Source of the DNA: Coffea arabica | Lineage: Eukaryota; Streptophyta; Magnoliopsida; Gentianales; Rubiaceae | Assembly: GCF_036785885.1 (NCBI RefSeq) | Contig: NC_092317.1 | Location: 994,501-1,058,500 of the forward strand | DNA: 64,000 nucleotides | Direction: 5' to 3' | Shown here: piece by piece, positions 26,073 to 38,885 of the stretch | Position numbering within the stretch: position 1 is the stretch's first letter | Layout: the number at the start of each line of letters is the position of its first letter | The notes under the pieces: generated by a model | Seen by the model: the letters and a program-made list of their open reading frames with translations, nothing else | Databases searched by the model: none | What the model was told of the DNA's origin: nothing | Translations under genes and position numbers: made by a program

Positions 26073-27176
26073 TCAAATGTTGTCTATTCAAACGGATTTT
26101 TACGTACAACTTCTAGTAATCGTGAACTACATCACATAATTTTTAGTTTAGTATAATTCTAAAAAAAAATTGCTGCATTTAGTTGTAAACCAAAAAACCC
26201 TGATCCGTTAAGCCTAGAGTCTTGTATCTTCTCCGCCCCTCTGATGCCTTGTGAGTTCTTTTCTCCGGTTGCTTCTAAATTACACCTATGTCCTGACGCC
26301 CAAAACGACACAGCCTGTTTTAGTTAGTTAGTTAGGTGGGTGAATGTTGTTTGGGCCTGTTTTCTTCTAAATTAGGAAACTCGACGAGATAATTCACAGT
26401 TGTTGCTGTAGTTTAGCACAAATAAATTGTGACTGCTAGTCGAAGGCCTGTGTGGATAGGTCCAACCCGAGCCCAAATATACAAACAGGAATTATCGAGG
26501 TAGAATTGTGGATGCAAAATTGCAAACACGTCACATGGCTGCCCCTCTCCCCTGCCCAAGCGTTCCCCACGGTTCACTCTTAGCCCCACCCCGCATCGCT
26601 TCCCCCACAATGTGTCCACGAGAGCTAATAAAATAAATGTGTGATTAATAAAAATATAATTAATAATTTAATATAAATATATTAGTATAACTGATCAATA
26701 ATTTTTATTATTATAAATATATTATTATTAGTATAACTAATAATAGTAATTATATTACATATACATAATCTGATACTTATAAGTTACTCCTATAACTAAA
26801 AATATTAAATATTTACATTTATATTTAGGCGGGTGACAGACCCTTGCCCCATTTTTCAACTAGGGAGAAAATAACCTCCCACTACGTCTCATTCCCACCC
26901 CATCAATTCTTCGTGAGTACCCACTCCAATTATCATCCTGTGGATGAAAAGAATATATTTAGCGCCCTTTGTTTTTTTTTTTTTTGGTGAAACTATGTCC
27001 TTAATTAATCTACATCATGAGATATTTCTCTACCTTTGAAACCCGTTCTCATAGTTCTTCATCAATACTCAATGTGTTACACTTTTCACCATTAACAAAG
27101 TCCCTATTCGTTAATCGAACTCAAAAATAATCTATATGTATATTCACAAAATATTTTTCTTCTTTGCTGGAATTTC

Positions 27177-27338
27177 TGTGTTTGGATAGAGTATTATTTG
27201 AAATAATTACTGTAGTACTTTTTGTGATATGATATGTGTGAGATAAAAAGTAGTTGGGAATATAAAAAGGTGGATTGAAAAATGTGTTTATGATGCAAGC
27301 AAAATATTATTTGAGATAAATTTGTAATCCAAACACAC
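27177..27338. mobile_element. MITE with TGTGTTTGGAT ends, 162 bp
   Basis: The terminal inverted repeats are TGTGTTTGGAT and ATCCAAACACA. The interior shares ATAATTACTGTAG and GATGTGATA-like segments with the copy at 25799. No clear TSD was found. Confidence 0.65.
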
Positions 27339-29667
27339 TCGATTGATTATGAAATCAACCACAATCAACAATTTATACACCGATGCGTTACTTAAAATTT
27401 TCTTATGTGTAAACTAATACATGCACATATGATGCCATTAATTCATGCACATTTTCATAGATTTCAACTTTCCCATTCGTCCATGTCACATTTGCCAATG
27501 TATTCCCCTTGAAAATCTTAACTATATCCTCGAGTCTATAGATTCATACGCGCTTGACTAACTTTAAGTAAACCAGCGGCAAAGCAGACAAGTTCAAACG
27601 TTACAAACGAGTAATGACGAAGAAGTAAGAACGACTGAACGAGGCCGAATATAAACATGCTTAAATGCTACTACTACGCAGTAAAGTTTTGTGTATTCTC
27701 AATTTTTTTTGTTTTTCATTTCTTCGATAGTGATCAAATGATATTTTTTTTTAAAATCTTCTTAAATATCGGTTTGGATTTGTTCATGACTTTGTTCGAC
27801 TGCTGAATACTAAACAATTACTTTTTGTGTGTGGAGGATCGGGGAACAACGTGGCTTTTTCATCATCCCAAATCCACAAGCAATTAATTCAACTTAGTGC
27901 TGGACATTCCGAGTTAACATCACAAGACTTCCGATGCCAGTACCATTCAATGCCAACACAACGGTGAACACTGAGGAGAAGATTGAAAAAAAAAAAAGAG
28001 ATCAATATTTTCTGATCAATATGGAGTCGTACTAACACCATTTTCAAATTAAAAAAAAAAAAAATACAAAGAAGCATACTGAAATGTTGACTACATAAAT
28101 CCAGAGAGCCCTTACGTAGGTTGGCTCAGATTTTAAGAATTCACAGGCTAAGATGCGATCATTGCTGTTGTTTTCGCTTGGGAATTGAAATTTCACGTGT
28201 TAGATGTGAGATCCAACACAAAAAAATGGTCCGACCGAAGTGAAAGATGAAAAAGTTGAAAACGCAAAGCGTATCATTCTCGATCACTAATTTAATTGGT
28301 TCAATTCATTTGGGTCCCTACCGAATGATATTTTTGTTGACATGGCTCCCAACAGTTCCGGCCATTAACATGTGTATCGTATTTCTGATTGAAATAAATG
28401 AAAAATTCATCAAAAGAGAGATTGGCCCCAAGAAACTAAAAAGGATCGCAGCAGTGATGGGGCCTTGCATGATTACGGTGCTCTTGTTTTGTAGCAGCGA
28501 GTTTCTTTGAGATTGATACTACTTGTCTTGTGGCTTGTGATTGCGGGCGGAAAGAAGAATAGATTTGGTCAATGGTTTTAACTTTTACCCTTTCTCCTCA
28601 GAGATATGCTACTAGTATGTTGAAATAAGCAGAAATTGTTGATAGGTTTTTTTTTTCTCTTCTGATGAATATCCTATACTCTTCTCTGGGACGGTGGTAT
28701 ACCGCCAAGTGCCTATGCCCATCCAAAAAGCGAACATGTTAAGAAGATCCAAATTTCGTGCTCTTGCAGGTCCATGTAGTACGGAAAATGTTAGCTAAAG
28801 TTGATGCGCATTTTAGTCCATTCTAGTGGCTGAAACACGACACGCTGATTTGATATGTAATATTCCGTCTCACATTAAAAAGTCAAACGCCATGAAACAA
28901 ATGTATGTCTTGTGTCTAAACACTCAACTCTTATTATTTAGAATTTAAATAGTTGGATTTAGTTGTTGAAGCCAAGCATAGAATTCAAATAATGAAACTT
29001 TAGTTTGTTGAAACTTGAAACTGCGATCGGGTCTTGGACGTGCAAGTCCTAGGCTTGACCCGTTCTCGAAATTGGGTCAACTAAATGCAAGAATACTCCC
29101 TCCTTACGGAGATTATATACGGTTTTGTCAATTGGTAGGCAGCCCTTTGGTCCACAAACACGAGCAACTTCGTGCCTGAGAAGAAATAGACTCAAATAGT
29201 ACTTGCGTACTATGATGGTCAATTGAACATCCCCGTTTATTCTGATGACGAGGTTACACAAAAGATAAAATGACAGATATCAAATGGGAGACCATTTACT
29301 TACACTCCATCGCCTCAAACCAAACCATTCGACCCGTACCTGCCCCCAAAACAAAACCTAGCCGATTACTGACCGACGCAACGCAACGCAAGTGCGTTTA
29401 CGTGGAGAAAGTGAATTGTTCTAATAGTCAGCGTTTTGACTTGTCAAAAACTCAAACATGGGAATGCATTGCATTGTGTGACACGACACTGGACGGAAGG
29501 AATTCGGGTCAAAATGACGAACAGTTTGTTGATCCTTCTGCGGTCCGACCGTTGACCCCTAAACCTAAACACGGAAGAATTTTAAGGAAATTCAATGGTC
29601 GGAGCAAAACGGGCATCCTCCAGTCTCGGCTCTCGACCTCATTGGCAGGACCTCACCAATAACAAAG

Positions 29668-29717
29668 GGGGAGAGAGAGAGAGAGGAAAATTAAAAAAAA
29701 AGAAGAAGAAGAAGAAG
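29668..29717. repeat. GA and GAA microsatellite
   Basis: GAGAGAGAGAGAGA is followed by an A run and a GAA/AAG trinucleotide tract, just upstream of the micro-ORF at 29797. Confidence 0.7.
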
Positions 29718-32534
29718 TCGTACTGCTGTTTATTTCTACAAGCAACCCTTTAAGGTCAAAATTAGAATTTTGTTGTTCGACAGGTCCAGTTTCACTATGG
29801 CTAATTGTCTACTGGTAGTCTCTTTCTTTTTCTTTCTCGCTGCATGCAGCAGTTTTCACTTTTCTCATTAGCAGCGGGTTCAAACGTCAAACCCTGCCAG
29901 AGAAAATACGCTGATTTTTTTTTCTTTTTTTGGGCTTCCTGGTATAGGTAATAGCTGTTTATTTCTTTCCTCTATGGTTTCGTATTTGTAGTATCTTGTT
30001 ATGTACGTTCTGGGCAAGAAAATGGGTTCGAACTATTCTTCTCATACTACGTTAATGAGATGTGGCTCTGGGGACATAGTACGGCACTCCTCCTCTTTAT
30101 CAAGTACTAACTAAAAATCGGAGGATCAATAATGTATCCATCAGCAAACAAGCTTAGCAAAGCATGAAGCCCACCTACTTCAAACCATGCTGTAATCTAC
30201 ACATGCCATTACCTTCCTAATATAATATACTACGATAACCTCATCATCATCATCTACTGACCTACGGCTCTACGCACTTTGTTGATTATTATAGTAATAC
30301 GTACTGTCAAGACAGAAAGCAGTAAACAATATTGGGTTTGGTAGACTCATCCAAATCCTACCACAAAAATATACAAAGGATATAAAGAAAAAGTGAGAAT
30401 GAAGGAACCTTAAAGAGAGAACTCGCGTATCCGTTTATCTATCTATTTCACTAAAAGGCACAATCCTTATTACTTAGGAAGTTGGATTGCATTTTTTAGG
30501 GTTTTTTTTGTAGAAAAATTACTATAGCGATTTGATGTATGTGAGAAAAAAAGGTAATAAGGAAATGTAATCACGAAAAACGGCACCATTTTCTGGCGAA
30601 AAACGTCTGTCCAAAACAAGGCCTAAAGGACCTTTTCAAAAGCGTGAACTAAGAAACCATTGACGGACCAAACTCCCAAGCTTTGTGAGCAGCCACCAAC
30701 CAACCGCATGGAATGGACTGGTCACTGGAGATAATGGTTGAATTGAAGCTGCCAAACTTGCAGGACAGGAGTGATAATTGGTCAATTCCTCTTCTCCCAC
30801 ACATCTTTTTTTAAAAAAAAATTATTTAAAGAGAAGAATTTAGCAGGCTAACAGTCAGCCCAAACGTTTCTTGGAACTTGCAAACTTTTCTTGAAGCATT
30901 TAAAAATGAATTTTTTTTTTTTGAAAAGTGTCTTTTGCCATTTGTCGCCTCATCTTTCCCTCGAATGACAAGTTCGTCCCAGTTTTCACTCGGTCCGCTA
31001 GACGAAATTATTCTTTTCCCAAGAAAGGCAAGAATCAATCGCCTCGTAATAGGTATGCTAATTGATTGTTAGCTCTGGAATAATTTACACTGAAGAGTAA
31101 GGGTAAAGAATCCTCCTCTCAGTTATTTAGTAGTTAAAATCATAGTTGAATATCGAACCATTATAATACGAGATAACATATGTAGGTATAATATGAGTAT
31201 TTATTAACTAGGGTAAAAAGTTGAAGGCCAAAATCCTCAAATATTACTTTACAGAACACAATTAAAAAGATTATTGCGTCCTTTATTTCCTGAACAAGGT
31301 AAGTAAAATGCAATCTGCAAACAAATGTCAGAACCAGTAATAGTAGGGAATAAGGATCCCTAAATAATAAAAAAAAAACAAAAGGAAAACGAATAGACGA
31401 TTCTCCACTTTTCAGCCCCACTCTAGTAGTGCCTTATGATTCATCGCAACTAGCCTTGTAATCTTCAAATTTTTAAAAAAAAACAGCACTTACAACTCTA
31501 TATAAAATAAAGGAAATTGAACAAATTCATATCAACGGGTTTTATCAATTAAAATGCACTAGTCATCTTAACCATGCAGTTCAATTATTGGTGAATAGAT
31601 TGTACTATAATTGAACAACTGAGTTAAAGTGCGCAATTTATCTCGGCACTGATTTTTATAAACCAATGCTCAATTTCATTCAAATTGATAAAAATATTAT
31701 AAGGGAATGTCTTTTTTATTTTCAGAAAGGAAAATAAATTGGTTGAGAAAATTTTCACTGACAAGAAACATCAAGAATCAAAATGTGATTTAGAACCAAA
31801 AACAATAAAAATGAATAGACTTGATGTAGTAGTTGGTATTGTTCCAGGAACAAGGCAAAAAAAAAAAAGTTGTAAATGATTGGAGGGTAATCGATGAAAA
31901 GGGATCAATTCATCCAGGCTTAATTTTGGATAGATTTAATAGTCTCTTTTTTTGTTTCAATGATAGATTCAGTATTCAAAATATCTAATAGTCTAGATTA
32001 TGTCATTACACTTATTAAGAAGAGGACAGTGATAGATCCAGTCTTCAAAATATCCAATAATCTAGTAGGTGTGTGTGGCACAATCCAAATGAGGCATTGA
32101 TAAATATGATGGATTGGGAAATGAATTTGAAAAGTACGATAGAGACATCCAAATAAAGACTCCATAAGCTGTGGCCACAAAATGAGTGCGAGGGTGATGC
32201 AACCTTTTAAACCCACAGGTACATGATTGGTATTTTAGGACAGCAGAAGGACAATTATGTCTACTAAAATATCTCCGACTTACTCTCCGACTTTCTGTTT
32301 AGTTTCCACGCCGCGTCGTCTTTTCCCGGGGGAAAACTTGAAACTCGTCTTTGACCTGGCAGCCGGAGAAATAAAATGCCATATGAAAAATCGTGGCCTA
32401 AACAAACTATGTGCAATTAAAAGTGCCCCTAGCCCCCAGCTAGTCATAAGAATATAATTGAAAACGTGTGGACGGTGAGATCTTATTCATTTCTTTTGCA
32501 ACATATTTTATGTTCATCCACCACACTATACAAG

Positions 32535-32548
32535 TATATATATATATA
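32535..32548 (+). promoter_or_regulatory. TATA-rich core promoter of the lipoxygenase
   Basis: An uninterrupted TATATATATATATA tract ends 150 bp upstream of the lipoxygenase ATG, implying a leader of roughly 120 nt. It could also be a plain microsatellite. Confidence 0.4.
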
Positions 32549-32698
32549 ACTATCCACATACCACATGCCTTTTTAAGTGATCACAACAGTTCTTCTTCAT
32601 TTCATTAGTTACCGCTATTTCTCCTCATTGCTTTCCTCCGGACCCAAAAAGCTGCAATTTCAACAGAGATATTAAGAGAAAAAAAAAAGGGAACTAAG

Positions 32699-35600
32699 AT
32701 GGCAGTGGCTAAACAATTTTTGGGTACGTCTCTATCGGAGAAATCTCAATTTATCAATTCATTTAAGGTGGTCTTGGTTGATCAGAAATTGGGCCAGTTT
32801 TCTTCTTCCCATCCAACTCAGGTTAAACCTGCTGAAAGAAGAAGCCTGCAAATAAGGAAAGCAAGGAGGACCAGTACTGGTAGTAGTCCGGTAGCAGCTA
32901 TAAGTGAGAAGAATTTGGTGAAAGTTGTACCAGAAAAGGCAGTACAATTCAAGGTGAGAGCTGTTGTTACTGTTAGGAACAAGCACAAAGAAGACTTGAA
33001 GGAGTCAATTGTGAAGCAATTGGATGCTCTGACTGACAAACTTGGAAGAAATGTTGTGCTAGAGCTTGTTAGTACAGAAATTGATCCTAGTAAGCCATTA
33101 TTTCCTTCTTTTCTTGAACCCAAATATAACTTTTTGCTCCAAAGTTTACTGCTTAAGAGTCAACATTGATCTGGAAAATATGTTTTGATTTGGCCTTCTA
33201 ATTTTGTCCCCCATCTCTCTCTCTCTCTCTCTTTCTTTTTGTGGGTCTGGCATTGATGAAGATACAAAAGCTCCAAAGAAAAGCAAGCAAGCGGTGTTGA
33301 AGGACTGGTCTAAGAAATCAAATCTTAAGACAGAGAGAGTAAATTACACAGCTGAATTTGTTGTAGACTCCAATTTTGGGGTGCCAGGGGCGATCACAGT
33401 GGCTAACAAGCACCAACAAGAGTTCTTCTTGGAGAGCATGACCATTGAAGGCTTTGCATGTGGTCCAGTACATTTCTCTTGCAACTCTTGGGTGCAATCC
33501 AATAAACATCATCCTGGAAAGAGGGTATTCTTCTCTAATCAGGTATAAAGGCGTTTGTTAGTAATCATCTTTCTGCGTTTACTATGATATTCTGTTTTCA
33601 CAAGACGGCATTATCACTCTTCCTTCTTCGCTAGTCAAAATCTTCACCATACTACTTTTTGGTCTGGTCCAACAACGCATTGAAGTCGGCCACTTGGGTT
33701 CATACTTGTTGAATTGAACCTTCCTTCTGCGATAAAGAGTTGAATGAAGGAGCATTTATGCATTCTTCTTTTGGAGCGTGTTTTCCCCTTCTAAATTCTC
33801 TTTCTTGAAGCAATTATTCCCCAAAGTTTTTGTTTTTATTTTTCCATCTTTTTTTTTTTTAATTGAAAAGAAAGGCCAAACACTTATATGGAAAATAAAA
33901 ATGCCATGTTCTTTCTCTTCCCAAGAAAAGTAGAAAAGGAGAGGAAACCCATGCTTAAAAAATTTTGACTTGAGTCTTTCTATACTCTTCAAACTTACAT
34001 TTCTTTTTTCTTTTTTCTTTTTTTTTTAACTTGCTCGATTTTTGCATGGAGGTGTTAAAAAAGTCTGTCGGCAGATATTCCAACCACTTAGTTCGAACTT
34101 CATCCATCTTCCCTTTGTAATCGAGATAGGCAATTCTTAAGATAATGATCTGGATGTACCCAGGGGCCTGTTCTTGATAAAGTAGAATCCTGACTTACTT
34201 TCCAATTCTTGCCTTCTTGGTGCTATTGATAATTGATTTTAATTCGTCTTATGCTAATAAGATAATATGAGCATTAAGATATTTTTATTTTTCTAGACAA
34301 GACAAGTACGGATCAAATAAAGAATCAATCTTATTATCTGATCTTATTGATAACACTAGTTGTTTTAAGGGCAGCATGGAAAATCATTTGACTAAAGAAA
34401 ATTTTTCAACTTTTGAACAGCCATATCTGCCTGGTGAAACGCCTGCTGGGTTGAAAGCATTAAGAGAGAAAGAGCTCAGAGATTTAAGGGGTGATGACAA
34501 AGGTGTCCGGAAATTATCAGATAGAGTATATGATTTTGATGTCTATAATGATCTGGGCAATCCTGACCGAGGAATTGAATTTGCTCGGCCATCACTTGGA
34601 GGTGATAAGATTCCATATCCAAGGAGATGTCGGACAGGACGTGTTCCAACTGATACTGGTTAGTAATACCAAATCTTGATTTTTTTTTTCCCATTTCATT
34701 CAACTATGTAGTCAGCAACTTCCAAAAGCAGAGACACACGAATTAGTTTTTTTTCCCCCCCTAAAAACTTTTGTATGATCCAGATTTGAATGCGGAGAGC
34801 AGAGTGGAGAAGCCACTGCCCATGTATGTACCTAGAGATGAACAGTTTGAGGAGTCTAAGCAAGATGCATTCTCAACCGGAAGACTTAAAGGAGCACTTC
34901 ACAACTTGTTGCCATTGTTAATGGCCAACATTTCGGCTAAAAATCATGATTTCAAGGGGTTCTTAGACATTGATAGCCTCTACACTGAAGGACTACTTTT
35001 GAAGCTAGGCGTGCAGGATGAATTCTTGAATAAGCTTCCATTGCCCAAGGCAGTCAACAAATTCCGTGACGGTGATATTCTCAAATATGGCATTCCCAAA
35101 ATCTTAACAAGTAAGCATATTTATATTGGTCAGATAGATATTTTTATTTTGTAATGTGATATCTAACTATATTGTAACACGCTTTTTTTTATGCAATTGC
35201 AGAGGACAAATTTGCATGGTTGCGAGATGATGAATTTGCCCGGCAAGCAATAGCAGGGGTTAATCCTGTAGGCATTGAAAGGCTTCAGGCCTTCCCTCCT
35301 GTTAGCAAGCTTGACCCTGAAATCTATGGCCCCTTGGATTCAGCTCTCAAAGAAGAGCACATCCTTGGGAATCTCAACGGAATGACAGTGCAAGAGGTAT
35401 CAATCACAATCACTTTGAATATCAGTCACAATCCTTTATATATATCAGTCATGTTCATAACTCATCGAGCGTGATAAAAACAACAGTAGACAATAGTGCA
35501 GCAGGACAACCTGTTCGTGCTGTCCTCATTCAGTTAGCCACTTTGAACTTCCATGTCTAATTTTAGTATTAAAACTTGTGTTGTGTCCATCCTTCACAGG

Positions 35601-37193
35601 CTTTGGAGGCGAACAAGCTATACATAGTGGACCACCACGATGCCTACTTACCATTTATTGACAGGATTAATGCCCTTGATGGCCGTAAAGCATATGCAAC
35701 ACGCACCATATTTTTCTTGAGCGATTTAGGCACTCTCAAACCCATCGCTATAGAGCTTAGCCTCCCAGCCACTGGCCCAAGTTCTCGTTCAAAACGTGTC
35801 GTAACGCCGCCGGTTGATGCAACCACTAATTGGATCTGGCAGCTGGCTAAAGCCCACGTTTGCTCCAATGATGCTGGTGTTCACCAACTCGTCAATCATT
35901 GGTACGTAAATGAAGTTTAAGAACTCGAACTGAGTTAGTAATGAAGATTTGAAACAGGGGAAAATTGTTAATCTTGCCGGTGAATTTGATATAGGAATCT
36001 AAGGAACATTGGTTGATTGAATTCAGGTTGCGCACACATGCGTCAGTGGAACCATTTATACTGGCGGCGCACAGGCAGATGAGCGCAATGCATCCAATAT
36101 TTAAGCTTTTGGATCCCCATATGAGATATACAATGGAGATCAATGCATTGGCTCGCCAGGCCTTGATCAATGCAGACGGTGTCATTGAGTCTTGCTTCAC
36201 GCCTGGTCGTTATTGCATGGACATTAGTGCCGCTGCCTACAAAAATTTCTGGCGTTTTGATTTAGAAGGACTCCCAGCTGATCTCATCAGGAGGTACCTA
36301 TATTTAACCCAAAAAAAAAAAAAAATCTTTACCTTCAATTTCCTAGATGATTATTTGCCAGTCTGGTCATGTGTGAATATTTTGATAAAATATGGAGGTT
36401 TTACATGATTCTTGTGGGGCTTTTTTGTTTGTGTAGAGGGATGGCAGTACCGGATCCAACGCAACCCCATGGGGTAAAACTTGTCATGGAGGACTATCCG
36501 TATGCTGCGGATGGGTTAATGATATGGGCTGCAATTGAGAGCTGGGTCCGTAAGTATGTGAACCATTATTATCCCGACCCAAGCCTCGTCTGCAATGATA
36601 GGGAGCTTCAAGCCTGGTATGCGGAGTCCATTAACGTGGGCCATGCGGATCTACGCAATGCCGACTGGTGGCCCACTTTAGCCACACCTGAAGATCTCAG
36701 CTCAATTCTGACAACCCTCATCTGGCTTGCTTCAGCGCAGCATGCTGCATTGAATTTTGGCCAGTACCCTTACGGTGGCTACGTGCCGAACCGGCCGCCG
36801 CTCATGCGGCGACTAATACCTAATGAAAATGATCCAGAATACGCAGTTTTCTTGGCTGATCCACAAAAGTATTTCCTCTCGGCCCTGCCGAGTTTGTTAC
36901 AAGCAACAAAATACATGGCCGTGGTAGACACCTTATCGACTCACTCCGCCGATGAGGAGTACCTTGGCGAGAGGAATCATCCGTCGACGTGGACAGGGGA
37001 TGCAGAGGCCATTGAAGCATTCTATGAATTCTCCGCAGAGATTGGGAGGATAGAGAAGGAGATTGAGGAAAGAAATGCTGACGCAAGATTAAGGAATAGA
37101 TGTGGGGCTGGGGTGATACCATATGAGCTTTTAGCACCTACTTCAGGACCTGGGGTAACATGTCGAGGTGTTCCTAATAGCGTGTCAATATGA
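32699..37193 (+). CDS. Plastid 13-lipoxygenase (type 2)
   Basis: This enzyme adds O2 to C13 of linoleic and linolenic acid, feeding jasmonate and green-leaf-volatile synthesis in plastids. Eight exons join in frame: 32699-33089, 33262-33542, 34421-34658, 34784-35110, 35203-35396, 35600-35901, 36027-36293 and 36437-37193, giving 918 residues. A Ser/Lys/Arg-rich transit peptide covers about the first 60. A PLAT/LH2 domain follows, then the catalytic domain from about residue 225. The iron ligands are His577, His582, His769, Asn773 and the C-terminal Ile918. At the position that sets regiospecificity, ESCFTPG (Cys634-Phe635) has the bulky Phe typical of 13-LOX; 9-LOX has Thr-Val there. Ala in RQALINADG fits S stereochemistry. 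The length matches the family. Confidence 0.95.
33213..33232. repeat. CT microsatellite in lipoxygenase intron 1
   Basis: A (CT)n tract lies in the first intron, about 30 bp before the exon 2 acceptor, and serves as part of its pyrimidine-rich tract. Confidence 0.7.
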
Positions 37194-38663
37194 GTCCAGA
37201 CAAAGTCCCTGACCCGGCCCAAGAAGATCTGAGATTTGAGTGATGTCGAATGTAGCCCAAAAGAGGATCTGCAATATTCTAATCAATCGTTTAGAAGAAG
37301 ATATGTTTGTACTACGTCTGTAATGTATGGTAGGCCCCGTTGTCCCGTCAATATCGTAAAAATATAGGATTGTTCTGTATAGCGTTTCTTTACTGGAGAA
37401 GCCCAGAAATATTGGAGAAATCTGGTAGTGTAGTCTTATGCCTCAGATTCTCACATAGATCCATTAGGTCCATGTTTGTCCTGGAGGCCGTTAAATTGCA
37501 TATTTTGCTTTGATTAAATTCTAGATTTAAACGTTGAGGGAAATATTTCAGATTGTTTTTTTTTTTTTTCATTTTCAATGACTATATTTTTCAATCACTA
37601 TATATTTAACTTCACATATATCAAATGAAAATGGCAATCCAAATGAGAACTTATATTAGCATTGAATAGGAGGAGTCAAGCTTCTCTCCAATCATAGCTT
37701 TTCCGCTTGTTTTGCCACTGTCTAATCTTTTATCCATCGCTCAATGTAGTCGAATGGTGGGGTACACACACTTGAATGTGTGGAATTCCTTATTCTCCTT
37801 TATTATATAGGACAGCTATACTATATATCTTCCACAGGTAATGTATCTAAACGTTGAGAGAGCAACAACACAGAGCTGCAGAAGTGCAAATTTGTAAAAA
37901 TATATACTTTGTTCCCACGGCAGCATGCATGCAGCTGATAGTTACTTGTGTGGCTCTCGGGCTATATATCTCATGAAGGCTAGGGTAGTTTGTTCTGTCC
38001 TCCAGCTTTAGAGCTTCGTTGTTACTGAAAAGTAAGTGGTTTTCTAGCAAAGTTGTTAAAATCGCAGATCCTTCGTATTTCACACATGAAGCACTTCGAA
38101 CAGGGTACTTAATTATGTGCAAGTTCTGATCACAAATTATGAGATCTTAATTAGTTGAAGTCAATTGGAAAATTTAACATTTTCCAACTTGCGCGTCGTT
38201 TGTGTATTGAATTAATAGTAGTTAAGTTTTTTCAGCGAGAAAGTGCCGGGAAAAGATGAAGAAATGCTAATCAAATCATATATGTTTTGTGATGTGATGT
38301 ATGCGAGATAAAATGGTGATTGGAAAGATAAAAAAGTGATTGGAATTTGTGAAGTAAATTATTTATTTACTTCAAATCTTCTTATTTGTCCAAACAAAAG
38401 GCCGTTGTCTTTAGTCTCACTCGTGTTTCTCGACGCTTCTTCCCGGAAATAGAGAAGAAAATCCCGACTTCTCAAAAAAGTTAAAAGTTGGTTACAACTT
38501 ACACGAGGAGACTCGACGCTTTTTTTTTTTTTTTTGGTGGTACGAAGGAGACTTGACGCTTTACTTTCTTCCCACTAGGCACTAGCTACTTGTGAGGAAA
38601 TTTAACAAATCTTTTTCAACACAGTTTAGTTTCCCCTCCATCTTCTTTTCTTGTCATCATAGT

Positions 38664-38885
38664 TTAGTTTATAGTAATATACTTACCACATCTCATGCTC
38701 CTTGCAACTACTACGAATTTGTCCTCTTTTGGCTGTTCATCAGCTGAAGTCATTTCTATATGATTAGTCTTTCGTGTTACAGTGATTGTTCCTTTGTGTT
38801 GGGTAATTGAAGGGCAAATTTCCTGGCCTTTTCTGCCCAAGCACAAACCAAACATTACGAGTCCATCGCCAAGAATTGACCCCAT
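38664..38885 (-). CDS. Possible first exon of a small unknown gene
   Basis: A 73-codon open frame begins MGSILGDGLVMFGLCLGRKG and has a mixed, protein-like composition, unlike the low-complexity frames around it. A good donor (ATGTG|GTAAGTAT, about 38689) lies near its end, so the coding part might be spliced. I find no partner exon and no recognised family. Chance is a real alternative. Confidence 0.2.
   Translation of the reverse strand: MGSILGDGLVMFGLCLGRKGQEICPSITQHKGTITVTRKTNHIEMTSADEQPKEDKFVVVARSMRCGKYITIN

Larger units (their letters stand above)
23684..32698. other. Gene-poor region between the small basic protein and lipoxygenase
   Basis: In about 9 kb no gene can be supported. It contains two MITE-like elements of one family (about 25799-26072 and 27177-27338), poly-T and poly-A runs, a GA/GAA tract (29668-29717), a tandem pair of short diverged repeats near 31963-32066, and a 24-codon signal-peptide-like ORF at 29797. 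The longest open frame (29270-29662, 130 codons) has no recognisable product and unremarkable composition. Elements too diverged to see by eye are possible. Confidence 0.5.

Noticed and set aside
29091-29115. ACTCCCTCCTTACGGAG resembling a Stowaway end
   Set aside because: No matching inverted end or shared interior was found nearby.
29270-29662. 130-codon frame in the gene-poor region
   Set aside because: No domain, signal peptide or neighbouring exon signals; composition looks like non-coding sequence.
30020-30040. GGGTTCGAAC resembling a tRNA or SINE B box
   Set aside because: No A box, cloverleaf or poly-A tail around it.
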